Positions 7,503-17,705 of a DNA stretch of 64,000 nt are shown piece after piece. The stretch is from Rhodanobacter sp. (GTDB lineage: Bacteria > Pseudomonadota > Gammaproteobacteria > Xanthomonadales > Rhodanobacteraceae): positions 186,001 to 250,000 of the forward strand of contig SCRM01000005.1 of NCBI GenBank assembly GCA_004298045.1, given 5' to 3'. The notes under the pieces are model-generated. The model ran no database searches. It was not told where the DNA came from and worked only from the letters and a program-made list of their open reading frames with translations. Position numbers and translations under genes: made by a program. Each line of letters starts with the position of its first letter. The first letter of the stretch is position 1.

Positions 7503-9397
7503 GTGCCCAGTTCGACCAGCCGGTTGCCGGGAATGTGGAAGAACGCGGTGGCCGGCATCGCGTTGCGCGCGAGGAACGCGAACAGCTTGTCGCGCCACAG
7601 CGCCATGCCCGGGTGGCGGGCCGCGACGATGTTTTCGCGCGACAGGAAAAACGTCGTGTCCATCAGGTCGAAACGCAGCCCGCGCGGCGCGCAGGCGGTG
7701 AGCGCGGTGGGGATGTCCGGTGCCTCGGCAAAGCCGAAGCGCAGCAGCAGGCGGTGGAAGCCCTGGCCGAGTTCGGCCAGTTCGATGCGCTCGTCCGCGT
7801 TGGCATACGGCACCTCCAGCGTTTCCACACTGAGCAGCACGTTGCGCTCGTGCAGCACCTTGAAGTGCTTGAGGCTGTGCAGCAGCGCGTGCGGCACGGC
7901 GTCGAGGTTGGCGGTGAGAAAAATCGCGGTGCCCGGTACCCGTGCCGGCGGATGGCTGCCGATGCTGGTGATGAACGGCGACAGCGCCAGCCCGCCCATC
8001 TTGAGCTGGCGCAGCACCAGCTCGCGGCCGCGCCGCCAGGTGGTCATCACGGTGAACACCAGCACGCCGAGCGCAAGCGGAAACCAGCCGCCGCTTTCGA
8101 CCTTGAGCAGGTTGGCGCCGAAGAACGCGCCATCGACAACCAACAGTGGCATGCCCAACGCCAGCACCGCGTACCACTTCCAGCGCCATTGCCGCAGCGC
8201 GACCAGCAGTGCGAGCAGGGTGGTGGTGACCATCGTGCCGGTGACGGCAATGCCGTAGGCCGCGCCGAGGTTTTCGGAGGAGCGGAAGCCGAGCACCGCC
8301 GCCAGCACCAGGATCAGCAGCAACGTATTGATCGCCGGTACGAACACCTGGCCGGCGACCTGGTCGGAGGTGTGCACCACGCGCATGCGCGGCGAGTAGC
8401 CGAGCTGCATCGCCTGGATCGTCATCGAGTACGCGCCGGATATCACCGCCTGCGAGGCGATGATGGTGGCCATCGCCGCGAGCGCAATCATCGGAATCAG
8501 CAGGCTTTCCGGCACCATGCGGTAGAACGGATTGGTGCCCGCATCGGGTGTCTGCAGCAGCAGCGCGCCCTGGCCGAAGTAGTTGAGCAGCAGCGCGGGA
8601 AACACGATGAGACTCCACGCCACGCGGATCGGCCGCTTGCCGAAGTGGCCGATGTCCGCGTAGAGCGCTTCGGTGCCAGTCAGCGCCAGCACCACGCCGC
8701 CGAGCGCCACGAACGCCACCAGACCGTGCACGGTGAAAAAGCGCACCGCGTAATACGGATTCACCGCGGCGAGGATCGCCGGTTGCTGCACGATCATGCG
8801 CAACCCGAGCAGGGCGATCGCCACGAACCACAGCATCATCACCGGCGCGAACACGCGCCCGACCCGGGCGGTTCCAGCTCGCTGGAGCAAAAACAGCACC
8901 AGCAGGATGGCGGCGCTGATCGGCGTGATCCACGCCTGCAGGTGTGGCGCCGCCACCCTGATGCCTTCCACCGCCGACAACACCGAAATCGCCGGCGTGA
9001 TGACGCCGTCGCCATAGAACAGCGCGGCACCGAAGATCGCGATCAACGCCACCAGCCAGCGCAGCGTCGGCGCATTGCGCACACTGCGCTGGGCCAGTGC
9101 GAGCAGCGCCACGATGCCGCCTTCGCCGCGGTTGTCGGCGCGCATCACGAATGCCACGTACTTGATGCACACCACTACCACCAGCGACCACAGCACCAGC
9201 GACAGCACGCCGAGCACGGTGGCATGGCTGATGCCCAGCCCGCGGGTGTTGCCGAACACCTCCTGCAGCGTGTACAGCGGGCTGGTGCCAAGGTCGCCGA
9301 ACACGACGCCGACGGCGCCCAGCGTCAGCGTGCGCAGCGGCTGGTTTGCCAGCCCGGCGTGGTTGCCTGGTGAATCCGCGGCGTTGGTGCTGGTCAT
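7487..9397 (-). CDS. kup: Low-affinity potassium transport protein Kup
   Basis: 636 aa, close to the roughly 620-630 aa of the family. Starts at ATG 9397 (MTSTNAADSPG). The frame is open upstream, but nothing Kup-like is encoded there. The conserved opening LGAVGVVFGDLGTSPLYTLQE, the GDGVITPAISVLSAVEG block and TGTEALYADIGHFGKRPIRVAW are present. About twelve hydrophobic helices are followed by a C-terminal cytoplasmic domain. It takes up K+ with protons. It converges with the methyltransferase, overlapping it by 16 bases. Confidence 0.96.
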   Translation of the reverse strand: MTSTNAADSPGNHAGLANQPLRTLTLGAVGVVFGDLGTSPLYTLQEVFGNTRGLGISHATVLGVLSLVLWSLVVVVCIKYVAFVMRADNRGEGGIVALLALAQRSVRNAPTLRWLVALIAIFGAALFYGDGVITPAISVLSAVEGIRVAAPHLQAWITPISAAILLVLFLLQRAGTARVGRVFAPVMMLWFVAIALLGLRMIVQQPAILAAVNPYYAVRFFTVHGLVAFVALGGVVLALTGTEALYADIGHFGKRPIRVAWSLIVFPALLLNYFGQGALLLQTPDAGTNPFYRMVPESLLIPMIALAAMATIIASQAVISGAYSMTIQAMQLGYSPRMRVVHTSDQVAGQVFVPAINTLLLILVLAAVLGFRSSENLGAAYGIAVTGTMVTTTLLALLVALRQWRWKWYAVLALGMPLLVVDGAFFGANLLKVESGGWFPLALGVLVFTVMTTWRRGRELVLRQLKMGGLALSPFITSIGSHPPARVPGTAIFLTANLDAVPHALLHSLKHFKVLHERNVLLSVETLEVPYANADERIELAELGQGFHRLLLRFGFAEAPDIPTALTACAPRGLRFDLMDTTFFLSRENIVAARHPGMALWRDKLFAFLARNAMPATAFFHIPGNRLVELGTQVEI

Positions 9398-9758
9398 GGA
9401 GTTGTGGCAGCGGCGTTGGCGATGGAGGTGGAGCGTATGCGCACGGCTCGGCGTCAGCGCGATATGTCCGGAGCGGTGCGGATGGCAGCCCAAGTCGGGG
9501 CAGCGATGTCGATGCCGCAGCCTGTCTGAGCGTTGCGGTCGCGGCGGCTCGGAAGTGCGTGCACTGTAGCCACGGATGCGGTGCACGGCAACACGCCGGC
9601 AAAGGACGTGTGCGGTACGCGGCCAGCGGGGAAATCGTGTGCAAGGACGCGCGTCGTGTTCTTGCGGAAAGCGGGGACTTGGTAGGTCGTTGCCCCTGGT
9701 GTCGCGGATCGTTCGCGAACCCCGGTGGGGACCCATTCGACGACCTTTTTGATCCGGC
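9398..9758. other. kup upstream region, no gene recognised
   Basis: 361 bases between the kup start and the typA terminator. Open frames here are short, shift phase against each other and show no family motif. It probably holds the kup promoter and leader. I could not assign a clear -35/-10 pair. Confidence 0.5.
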
Positions 9759-9806
9759 ACGCCACACCAAAACGGCCACCTCGCGGTGGCCGTTTTGGTG
9801 TGGCGT
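9759..9806 (-). terminator. Rho-independent-type hairpin downstream of typA
   Basis: A 22-bp perfect inverted repeat (9759-9780 with 9785-9806) and a four-base loop TCGC, starting about 10 bases beyond the typA stop. The stem contains CCAAAACGGCCACC. T/A-rich bases flank both sides. It is unusually long and perfect for a terminator. Confidence 0.8.
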
Positions 9807-9816
9807 CAAAAACGTC

Positions 9817-11646
9817 TCACTGCCCGCGATGCGCGCGCTTGCGATCCATTTCGGTGAGCGCCTTCTTGCGCAGGCGGATGGCCTTGGGGGTGACCTCGAC
9901 CAGCTCGTCGTCCTCGATGAAATCCAGCGCCTGTTCGAGCGACATGCGGATCGGCGGGGTGAGCTGGATGCCCTCGTCCTTGCCGGCGGCGCGCATGTTG
10001 GTGAGCTGTTTGCCGCGCAGGCAGTTGACGGTGAGGTCGTTGTCCTTGGCGTGGATGCCGACCAGCTGGCCCTCGTACACCTCGTCGCCTTCGCCGGCCA
10101 GCAGGCGGCCGCGCTCCTGCAGCATGTTCAGCGCGTAGGCCGGAGTGGGGCCGGTGCCGTTGGAGATCATCACGCCGTTCGGACGCTTGGCGATCTGGCC
10201 TTCCGCCTTGGGACCGTAATGGTCGAACACGTGGAACAGCAGGCCCGTGCCCTGGGTGAGCGTCTTGAACTGGTTCTGCAGGCCGATCAGCCCGCGCGCC
10301 GGGATGATGTATTCCAGCCGCACACGACCCTTGCCGTCCGGCACCATGTTCTTGAGCTCGGCGCGGCGCGTGCCGAGGCGTTCCATCACCGTGCCCTGGT
10401 GGGTCTCCTCGACGTCCACCACGAGCTGTTCGAACGGCTCCATCGGCTTGCCGTCGATCATCTTGATGATGACTTCCGGACGCGATACCGCAAGCTCGTA
10501 GCCTTCGCGGCGCATGGTATCGATCAGTACCGAAAGGTGCAACTCGCCGCGCCCGGAAACCAGGAACTTGTCGGCGTCGGAACCGTCCTCGACGCGCAAC
10601 GCCACGTTGTGCACCTTCTCGCGGTCGAGCCGCTCGCGAATCTGGCGGCTGGTGAGGAACTTGCCGCCGGACTTTTCCTTGTCGCCGGCAAACGGCGAGC
10701 TGTTCACCTGGAAGGTCATCGAGATGGTCGGCTCGTCCACCATGAGCGCCGGCAACGCCTCGGGCACCTCCGGGTCGGTGAGGGTGTCGGAGATCGAAAG
10801 CTCCTGGATGCCGGAAATGGCGACGATGTCGCCGGCCTCCGCGCTTTCCTCCTCGATGCGCTCCAGGCCCATGAACGCCAGCACCTGGCCGACCTTGCCG
10901 CTGCGCTTCTTGCCCTCGCGGTCGATCACCGCCACCGGCATGCCTTTTTTCAGCGTGCCGCGCTGGATGCGGCCGATGCCGATCACGCCGACGAAGCTGT
11001 TGTAGTCGAGCTGGCTGATGCGCATCTGGAACGCGCCGGTCGGGTCAACCGGCGGTACCGGGGTGTACTTCATGATCGCCTCGTACAGCGGCGTCATGTC
11101 GCCGGAACGAACGTCGGGGTCGAGGCTGGCGTAGCCGTTCAGCGCCGAGGCGTAGATCACCGGAAAATCCATCTGCTCACTGGTGGCGCCGAGGCGGTCG
11201 AACAGATCCCAGACCTGTTCCACCACCCAGTCCGGGCGCGAACCGGGGCGGTCGATCTTGTTCACCACCACGATCGGCTTGAAGCCCATCGCGAACGCCT
11301 TCTGGGTGACGAAGCGCGTCTGCGGCATCGGGCCGTCCATCGCGTCGACTAGCAGCAACACGGAGTCGACCATCGACAGCACGCGCTCCACTTCGCCGCC
11401 GAAGTCGGCGTGCCCGGGGGTGTCGACGATGTTGATGCGGTTGCCGTTCCAGCGGATCGCGGTGTTCTTGGCCAGGATGGTGATGCCACGCTCTTTTTCC
11501 TGGTCGTTGGAGTCCATCACGCGCTCGGCCAGCACGGTGCGCTCGCTGAACGTGCCGGACTGCTTGAGCAGGCAATCGACGAGGGTGGTCTTGCCGTGGT
11601 CGACGTGGGCGACGATGGCGATGTTGCGCAGATTTTCGTGGGACAT
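9817..11646 (-). CDS. typA: Ribosome-associated GTPase TypA/BipA
   Basis: 609 aa, matching the family (about 607). G1 [10 protein letters not shown], switch region [13 protein letters not shown]3 [12 protein letters not shown] and G4 VNKIDRPG are intact; the EF-G-like domains II, III and V and the BipA-specific C-terminal domain follow. A translational GTPase that binds the 70S ribosome and helps ribosome assembly and growth under stress or cold. The start is ATG 11646 ([18 protein letters not shown]); the frame upstream lacks homology. Monocistronic, with a strong hairpin after the stop. Confidence 0.97.
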   Translation of the reverse strand: MSHENLRNIAIVAHVDHGKTTLVDCLLKQSGTFSERTVLAERVMDSNDQEKERGITILAKNTAIRWNGNRINIVDTPGHADFGGEVERVLSMVDSVLLLVDAMDGPMPQTRFVTQKAFAMGFKPIVVVNKIDRPGSRPDWVVEQVWDLFDRLGATSEQMDFPVIYASALNGYASLDPDVRSGDMTPLYEAIMKYTPVPPVDPTGAFQMRISQLDYNSFVGVIGIGRIQRGTLKKGMPVAVIDREGKKRSGKVGQVLAFMGLERIEEESAEAGDIVAISGIQELSISDTLTDPEVPEALPALMVDEPTISMTFQVNSSPFAGDKEKSGGKFLTSRQIRERLDREKVHNVALRVEDGSDADKFLVSGRGELHLSVLIDTMRREGYELAVSRPEVIIKMIDGKPMEPFEQLVVDVEETHQGTVMERLGTRRAELKNMVPDGKGRVRLEYIIPARGLIGLQNQFKTLTQGTGLLFHVFDHYGPKAEGQIAKRPNGVMISNGTGPTPAYALNMLQERGRLLAGEGDEVYEGQLVGIHAKDNDLTVNCLRGKQLTNMRAAGKDEGIQLTPPIRMSLEQALDFIEDDELVEVTPKAIRLRKKALTEMDRKRAHRGQ

Positions 11647-11765
11647 GGGCTGGTCTCGGGCGACACAAGGGCCGCCGCGCAAGTTTTGCGGAATCGAATC
11701 GGCCAATTATACGCGCACCCACGCCGCCGTGCCTGCGCGGCACGGCCTGGGGGCGTGTGCGGCGT

Positions 11766-13163
11766 TCAGACCAGCCCGGTGAGCTCGTAGGCCGCGATCA
11801 CCACGAACACCGCCAGCGTCTTGATGACGGTCACCGCAAAGATGTCGCGATACGACTGCCGATGCGTGAGCCCGGTCACCGCCAGCAACGTGATGACGGC
11901 ACCGTTGTGCGGCAGGGTATCCATGCCGCCGGAGGCCATCGCCGCGATGCGGTGGAACACCTCCAGTGGAATACCGGCGGCGTGCGCGTTGGCCATGAAG
12001 GTGTCCGCCATCGCCCCGAGCGCGATGCTGAGCCCGCCGGAGGCCGAGCCGGTGATGCCGGCCAGCGCGGTCACCGTCACCGCCTCGTTCACCAGCGGAT
12101 TCGGGATGTTGTGCAGCGCATCGGCCACCAGCTTGAACCCCGGCAGCGCGGCAATCACGGCGCCAAAGCCGTATTCCGAAGCGGTGTTCATCGACGCCAG
12201 CAGGGCGCCGGAAACCGCGAGCTGGCTGCCGGTGGTGAAATGCTTGGCGACCGGCCGCCAAGCGAACACCAGCACGCAGGCGATGCCGAGCACCAGCGCG
12301 CCTTCCACCGCCCAGATCGCGGCGATCTTGCCCACCTCCTGCACCACCGGCGTGCTCTTGCCGACCACGCTGGGCTGGAACGCCGCGGTGCTGCCGTACA
12401 GGCGCGGAATCGCATCGGTCAGCAGTTTGTTGGCCACGCCGACCAGCACCAGCGGCGCCAGCGCAATCAGCGGATGCACCAGCTTGCTGCCATCGAACGG
12501 CTCCGGTTCGTTGACGAGGTTCGTGCCGTAGCCCTCGCCGGCGCGCGCCGCCTTGCGCCGACGCGATTCGAGATAGACCATGCCGACGCTGAGAATGAAC
12601 ACGCCGCCGAGCACGCCGAGCCATGGCGCGGCCCAGGTGTTGGTGCCGAAAAACGCGGTCGGGATGATGTTCTGGATTTGCGGCGTGCCGGGCAGCGAAT
12701 CCATGGTGAAGGTGAACGCTCCCAGCGCGATGGTGCCGGGGATCAGCCGCTTCGGAATGTCGCTGGCGCGGAACAGCTCGGCGGCGAACGGGTACACCGC
12801 AAACACCACCACGAACAGCGACACGCCGCCGTAGGTGAGCAGCGCGCAGACCACCACAATCGACAGGATCGCGCGGCTGCGCCCGACCACGTGAATCGTC
12901 GCCGCCACGATGGATTTGGAAAACCCCGAGATCTCGATCAGCTTGCCGAACAGCGCGCCCAGCATGAACACCGGGAAATACAGCTTCAGGAACCCGACCA
13001 TCTTCTCCATGAACAGCCCGGTGAACATCGGCGCGACCAGGCCGGGGTCGGTCACCAGCACCGCGCCCAGCGCGGCAATCGGCGCAAACAGAATGACGCT
13101 GTGGCCGCGGTAGGCGGCCAGCATCAGAAAACACAGTGCGGCGAGCACGATCACGAAGGCCAT
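11766..13163 (-). CDS. GntP-family permease (gluconate/organic acid:H+ symporter type)
   Basis: 465 aa, strongly hydrophobic with about 12-14 predicted helices. The N-terminal [21 protein letters not shown] and the internal [21 protein letters not shown] and [17 protein letters not shown] are typical of the GntP/citrate-H+ symporter superfamily. ATG 13163 is chosen because it begins the first membrane helix; the longer upstream frame carries no homology. The substrate (gluconate, hydroxybutyrate or another hydroxy acid) is not determinable from sequence. It is divergent from the TonB receptor gene, 170 bases away. Confidence 0.86.
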   Translation of the reverse strand: MAFVIVLAALCFLMLAAYRGHSVILFAPIAALGAVLVTDPGLVAPMFTGLFMEKMVGFLKLYFPVFMLGALFGKLIEISGFSKSIVAATIHVVGRSRAILSIVVVCALLTYGGVSLFVVVFAVYPFAAELFRASDIPKRLIPGTIALGAFTFTMDSLPGTPQIQNIIPTAFFGTNTWAAPWLGVLGGVFILSVGMVYLESRRRKAARAGEGYGTNLVNEPEPFDGSKLVHPLIALAPLVLVGVANKLLTDAIPRLYGSTAAFQPSVVGKSTPVVQEVGKIAAIWAVEGALVLGIACVLVFAWRPVAKHFTTGSQLAVSGALLASMNTASEYGFGAVIAALPGFKLVADALHNIPNPLVNEAVTVTALAGITGSASGGLSIALGAMADTFMANAHAAGIPLEVFHRIAAMASGGMDTLPHNGAVITLLAVTGLTHRQSYRDIFAVTVIKTLAVFVVIAAYELTGLV

Positions 13164-13333
13164 GCGCGGATTCCCCTCACACCATCCGGTGGTAACGATG
13201 CCGCCAGTATTCGGCATCGCCCGCGTGTGCCGGCACTGTACGAAGGTACAAGTGCCCCTCTGCGGAAGGCTGTTTAACCTCAGCGCCAGATCAGCGCCCG
13301 CGTCCGTCGGGTGCGACCACGATGGGGGAAAAC

Positions 13334-15556
13334 ATGAAGCGCACGCATCTGAGTCTCGCCGTCGGCCTTGCCCTTGGCATGGCCTGCGCCGCACCCGCGG
13401 TGGCCGCCGCACAAACCGCACCGGCGACGAAGACCACTTCGCCGGCCAAGGTCAAGCAGCTCGACCAGGTGGTAGTCACCGCGCGCAAGCGCAAGGAAAC
13501 CCTGCAGGACGTGCCGATCGCGGTCAGCGCCTTTACCAGTGAGGCGCTGCGCACCGACAACGTGCAGAACCTCGGGGATCTGCAAGGCAAGGTGCCTTCG
13601 CTGCAGGTCTACGCGGCGCGCGGCTCCAACACCACGCTCACCGCGTACATCCGCGGCGTGGGGCAAGCCGACCCGACCTGGGGTTTCGACCCGGCGGTAG
13701 GCATCTATCTCGATGACGTTTACCTGGCGCGTCCGCAGGGTGCGATGCTCGATGTGTTCGACGTGGAGCGCATCGAAGTGCTGCGCGGCCCGCAAGGCTC
13801 GCTGTACGGCAAGAACACCATCGGCGGTGCGATCAAGTACGTGTCCAAACCGCTGCCGGTCAAGACCGAGGGCGCGGTGGAGGCCACTATCGGCACCCAC
13901 GGCGAGAAGGACATCAAGGGCAACCTTGGCGGTGCCAGCGCCGACCAGGTGTGGCGCGGACGCCTGGCGGTGGCCAGCATGCACAACAACGGCTACGGCA
14001 CCGACATCAACACCGGCAGCCGCAACGGCAACAAGAACACCAATGCCGGGCGCCTGACCCTGGGCTTTTTCCCGAACAACCAGTTCAACGTGCAGTTGGC
14101 GCTGGATGGCGTGCGCGACAACTCCAATCCGCGCGGCGCGAAAATGCTCACGGTCAACAAGTTCTATCCGACCTATGCGCCGCTGCCCAGCAACTACAAC
14201 ACGCGCAGCGGTTTTGCCCAGTTGAACCACACCAAGCTGTACGGCTCGGCGCTGACGGTGAACTGGATCGCGAGCGAGGCGTGGTCGCTCAAATCGGTTA
14301 CTGCGGTGCGCGGCTCCCACACCGACACCAACATCGATTTCGACACCCTGCCGCCCAAGCTCACCGACGTCAACGCGATCTACAAGGATCACCAGTTCAG
14401 CCAGGAATTCCAGGCCAATTACGATGCCGGCGGCAGCGTGCACGGCGTGGCCGGGCTGTATTACTTCGACGGCAGCGCGGATGGCGAGATCCACAACATT
14501 TTCCTTGGCTCGCCGCCGTATTCCACGCTGGGCTATGCGCAGTACGGCAGCACCGGCGGCAGCATGGGCACCAAGAGCTACGCTGGCTACGGCGATCTCA
14601 GTTGGGATTTCGCGCCCGACTGGAGCCTCGATGTGGGCCTGCGCTACACCCATGAAACCAAGACCGCGCGCATTCTCAACCAGGGCTTCGGCGACGCCAC
14701 ATTCAGCACGCCGCTGCTGACGATTGCGAATTTTCACGGCTCGCATGCCACCAGCAACGTGTCGCCCAAGGTCTCGCTCGACTGGAGCATCAACCCCAAC
14801 GTGAAGCTCTACGCGAGCTACAGCGAAGGCTTCCACTCCGGCGGCTACAACATCCGCGCCAACTGCGCGGCCATCCCCAGCTCATGCCGGCCGATCGACG
14901 ACGAGAAGGTGCGTTCGTTCGAGTTGGGCAGCAAGATGACCTTCTTCGACGACCGCCTGATGCTCAACACCGCGGCGTACCGCAACATCTACTCCAACAT
15001 CCAGCTTTCGGTGTTCACCTCGTACACCATGGCGAACGGCCAGCAGGGTTTCTTCGGCGATTTCACCAACGCCGGCAAGGGTCACATCGATGGCCTGGAA
15101 GAAGAGTTTGCGTGGATGCCGACGGAAAACTGGACTTTGCGCGGCAACGTGGCGTACCTGCACACCAAGTACACCAAGTTCATGAGCGGCGGCGTCAACA
15201 TCGCCGACAAGCAGCGCTTCACCAACGCTCCGAAATGGTCGGGCGGACTTTCGCTGGAGCACACCATGCCGCTCGCCAACGGCGGCAGCCTGAGCGGGCG
15301 CATCAACTACACCTACCAGGGCTTCGTGTATCCGGAAACCACGTTGTCGCCGCTGATCGCGCAACGCGGTTATGGCTTGTGGAACGCCGGTGTGATCTGG
15401 CAGATCGACCGCCCGTGGTCGCTTAGCCTGCAGGGCACCAATCTCGCCAACAAGGCCTACCGCACGACCGGCTACAACATCGGTGCCCTCGGCATCGTCA
15501 CCGGGTTCTACGGTAACCCGCGCACGGTGACGCTCAGCGCCCGCTATCAGTTCTGA
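13334..15556 (+). CDS. TonB-dependent outer membrane receptor
   Basis: 740 aa from ATG 13334, which has a GGGGGAA ribosome site; ATG 13322 would add 4 residues. The signal peptide ends near AVAAAQ. A TonB-box-like QVVVTARKR is followed by the plug domain (QDVPIAVSAFTSEAL, YIRGVGQ, IEVLRGPQGSLYGKNTIGGAIKYVSK) and a 22-strand barrel ending in the aromatic YQF. The class with ARKRKETLQDVPI is abundant in Xanthomonadales and sphingomonads and takes up ferric complexes, vitamins or glycans. The ligand is unknown. It is followed by a secreted hydrolase after 1 base. Confidence 0.92.
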   Translation: MKRTHLSLAVGLALGMACAAPAVAAAQTAPATKTTSPAKVKQLDQVVVTARKRKETLQDVPIAVSAFTSEALRTDNVQNLGDLQGKVPSLQVYAARGSNTTLTAYIRGVGQADPTWGFDPAVGIYLDDVYLARPQGAMLDVFDVERIEVLRGPQGSLYGKNTIGGAIKYVSKPLPVKTEGAVEATIGTHGEKDIKGNLGGASADQVWRGRLAVASMHNNGYGTDINTGSRNGNKNTNAGRLTLGFFPNNQFNVQLALDGVRDNSNPRGAKMLTVNKFYPTYAPLPSNYNTRSGFAQLNHTKLYGSALTVNWIASEAWSLKSVTAVRGSHTDTNIDFDTLPPKLTDVNAIYKDHQFSQEFQANYDAGGSVHGVAGLYYFDGSADGEIHNIFLGSPPYSTLGYAQYGSTGGSMGTKSYAGYGDLSWDFAPDWSLDVGLRYTHETKTARILNQGFGDATFSTPLLTIANFHGSHATSNVSPKVSLDWSINPNVKLYASYSEGFHSGGYNIRANCAAIPSSCRPIDDEKVRSFELGSKMTFFDDRLMLNTAAYRNIYSNIQLSVFTSYTMANGQQGFFGDFTNAGKGHIDGLEEEFAWMPTENWTLRGNVAYLHTKYTKFMSGGVNIADKQRFTNAPKWSGGLSLEHTMPLANGGSLSGRINYTYQGFVYPETTLSPLIAQRGYGLWNAGVIWQIDRPWSLSLQGTNLANKAYRTTGYNIGALGIVTGFYGNPRTVTLSARYQF

Positions 15557-15557
15557 T

Positions 15558-16649
15558 ATGGGCAGGGCAGCGACAACGACGCGGGCGCCACGCGGTTTTG
15601 CGTGGCGCCTCGCGGGTGGCCTGCTGGCGGCGGCGCTGGGTCTGGGCAGTGTCCAGGCCGCCGATGCACCGCCGTTGCCGAAGCTGCATCTCGACTCCGC
15701 GCGCGTGGCGGTGGTCGGCCTGTCTGCCGGCGCGTACATGGCGGGGCAGGCGCAGCTGGCGTATCCGGAGTGGTTTGCGAATGCGGCGTTGGTTGCCGGC
15801 GGCCCGTGGAATTGTGCGGACGGCAGCCTCAAGACGGCGCTCACGGCGTGCCTGAAAGGCAACCCGCGGGCCGAAGTACCCGGTCTGGTTGCCCGTGCCG
15901 GCGCGTGGGCAAAGGAAGGGCGTCTGGGCGATCTTGCGCACTTGGCGCACGCACGGGTCTATTTGTTGCGCGGCCGGGACGACGCCACGGTCAGCGCAGA
16001 CGTCGCGGCGGCGAGTGCTTCGTTTTATCGCGCATTGGCGGCGCAATCCCCGGCCCTGCGCGACCTGCAGCTCGTGGTCGACGACCAGCGCGATTTTGGC
16101 CACAACCTGCCGGTCGCCCGGCACGGCGATGATTGCCGGCTCTCGCAATCGCCATTCCTCGGTGGGTGCGGGTTCGATGCGGCGGGCGCGATCTTCGCCC
16201 GGATGTTTGGTGCGCCGCCACGGCAAGCCGACGGCGCGCACGGTGAGCTGCGTCGGTTCGACCAGGACGCCCTGCGGATCGACGGCGCCGATGCCTACCT
16301 CGCCCGCACCGGGTATCTCTACGTGCCGCCAGCGTGCGCAGCGGGCCAATCGTGCGGGCTGCTGGTGGCCTTTCATGGCTGCAAGCAGGACGCCGCATCG
16401 GTGGGCACCGCGTTCGTGCAAGATGCCGGCTTCAATCGCTGGGCCGATGTCTATGGCGTGGTCGTGCTCTACCCGCAGGCCCGCGCCAGCTTCGCGCCGC
16501 TGAACCCGCAGGCGTGCTGGGATTGGTGGGGTTACTCCGGAGCCAACTACGCCACCCGCGACGGCGCGCAGCTGCGCTGGCTGGTGCATGCCGTGCAGGC
16601 GCTGGGTGCTGGAGCCGGGATTCGGGATACGGGATTGGGGATTCGATAG
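15558..16649 (+). CDS. Secreted PHB depolymerase/esterase-like alpha/beta hydrolase
   Basis: 363 aa. N-terminal signal (GGLLAAALGLGSVQA). The nucleophile elbow VVGLSAGAYMAGQAQ is that of extracellular poly(3-hydroxybutyrate) depolymerase-like esterases. Further family blocks are GYLYVPPACAAGQSCGLLVAFHGCKQD (oxyanion region) and CWDWWGYSGANYATRDGAQL near the end. Paired cysteines suggest disulfides, so a periplasmic or extracellular location. The substrate may be PHB oligomers or another ester. The start is ATG 15558, 1 base after the TonB receptor stop. The last ten residues (GIRDTGLGIR) come from an intergenic GGGATTCGGGAT-type repeat, so the native C-terminus was probably shorter. Confidence 0.8.
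   Translation: MGRAATTTRAPRGFAWRLAGGLLAAALGLGSVQAADAPPLPKLHLDSARVAVVGLSAGAYMAGQAQLAYPEWFANAALVAGGPWNCADGSLKTALTACLKGNPRAEVPGLVARAGAWAKEGRLGDLAHLAHARVYLLRGRDDATVSADVAAASASFYRALAAQSPALRDLQLVVDDQRDFGHNLPVARHGDDCRLSQSPFLGGCGFDAAGAIFARMFGAPPRQADGAHGELRRFDQDALRIDGADAYLARTGYLYVPPACAAGQSCGLLVAFHGCKQDAASVGTAFVQDAGFNRWADVYGVVVLYPQARASFAPLNPQACWDWWGYSGANYATRDGAQLRWLVHAVQALGAGAGIRDTGLGIR
16611..16649. repeat. GGGATTCGGGAT-type repeat forming the 3' end of the hydrolase gene
   Basis: A run of near-identical units (GGGATTCGGGATACGGGATT and GGGGATTCG) preceded by GGAGCC. The same motif occurs after htpG (40286-40337 and about 40420-40446), where it is intergenic. Here it is read in frame as the last codons of the hydrolase. 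Confidence 0.7.
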
Positions 16650-16677
16650 AGCGATCCGCGGCGAGCGATGAAGCCTT

Positions 16678-16742
16678 GTGGGTCGCACTTCAGTCCGACT
16701 GGGCTTGCCGCGAAAAGCCTGTCGGGATGACTTCCGACCCAC
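16678..16742. repeat. REP-like intergenic palindrome, copy 3
   Basis: A 65-bp element GTGGGTCGCAC...CTTCCGACCCAC of the same family as copies 1 and 2. It lies between the convergent hydrolase and SDR genes. Confidence 0.82.
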
Positions 16743-16764
16743 AGTGGCGCAGCGGCGGATGGAC

Positions 16765-17616
16765 TCAGCCTTCGCGCGGCGCGAGCCACATGTCCGCATC
16801 CACGACAAACGGGCGCGGCACGACGCCCAGCAAGCGGGTCAGTTCGGTGTTGTCGGCAACGAGATCGCAGTCCAGTCGATGCAGCGGGCCGCGCAGTCTG
16901 GTGGGCGCCAGGTGCTGCGCGGCGTGGAGCAGTCCGGCTGGCAGCGGCACCGGCAAGGTACGCGTCGGCAGGCTGTCGCGCACGCGGCGGAACATGTCGG
17001 CCGCCAGCAGGCGTTCGCCGCCGCCGATGGCCAGGATGTGGCCCGCGCTGGCTGGCTGGCGCAAGGCGGCGATGACCGCGAGCGCAATGTCGTCGGCGTG
17101 CACCGGTTGGCGCAAGCCGCGACCCGCCGGCAACGGAAAGACGTGCGTGCGCAGCGCGCGGCGGGCGATCGGGGTAAGGCTCTGGTCGAGCCCGGCGCCA
17201 TAGACGAGGGTGGGGCGGAAAATCGTCCACGGGGCGCCAAGGTGGGCGCAGGCGTTGGCGATGGCGTGTTCGCCGTCGCGCAATTGCTGCGCAAGTGCAC
17301 GCTCGGCGGCCACGGTGGAGTCGCGTTTGGTGTGCGCGCTCATCGAGCTGGTGGCAATGACGCGCGGCGGCGTGGCGAACCGCGCGGTTGCCAGCCACGC
17401 CGCAAACGGTCCGATTGGACCGAAGCTGACGATCGCCGCCGGCGTGGTGGACAGGTCGGGCACGACATCCGGCAACTGGCCCTGCAGCCAGCGGGCACCC
17501 TCGCGCGGCGCCCGCGGGCGGCGGCTGATGGCGTACACCGCCGCGCCGAGTCGGTGCAGCCGCGGCAGCAGGAAATGGCCGATTTGGCTGCTCGCGCCGA
17601 AAACGAGAATGCTCAT
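16765..17616 (-). CDS. NAD(P)-dependent epimerase/dehydratase-like protein (atypical SDR)
   Basis: 283 aa. The N-terminal Rossmann motif ILVFGASSQIGHFLLPRL (GxxxxxG type) binds NAD(P). Further features are VIATSSMSAHT (catalytic Ser region), TIFRPTLVYGAGLD and QPVHADDIALAVIAAL, as in extended/atypical SDR sugar-epimerase relatives. The canonical Tyr-x3-Lys is not evident, so it may be a non-catalytic or divergent member. It is downstream of the helical-repeat protein gene on the same strand, with an 89-base gap. Confidence 0.8.
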   Translation of the reverse strand: MSILVFGASSQIGHFLLPRLHRLGAAVYAISRRPRAPREGARWLQGQLPDVVPDLSTTPAAIVSFGPIGPFAAWLATARFATPPRVIATSSMSAHTKRDSTVAAERALAQQLRDGEHAIANACAHLGAPWTIFRPTLVYGAGLDQSLTPIARRALRTHVFPLPAGRGLRQPVHADDIALAVIAALRQPASAGHILAIGGGERLLAADMFRRVRDSLPTRTLPVPLPAGLLHAAQHLAPTRLRGPLHRLDCDLVADNTELTRLLGVVPRPFVVDADMWLAPREG

Positions 17617-17705
17617 GCCGGCTCAGCGTGGGGGCCGGGCGCGCACGCCACCCGCAAAGGCGTTTGGCAGCGGCCGGGAAAGACAGGGGAGGCTGGCACC
17701 GGCAC

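Noticed and set aside
6174..9809. Minus-strand open frame of 1211 codons across gpx, slyD, methyltransferase and kup
   Set aside because: Crosses several confirmed genes on both strands and has no motif; GC-rich spurious frame.
7361..11352. Two long plus-strand frames (670 and 668 codons) opposite kup and typA
   Set aside because: Exact antisense of conserved genes; no domain recognisable.
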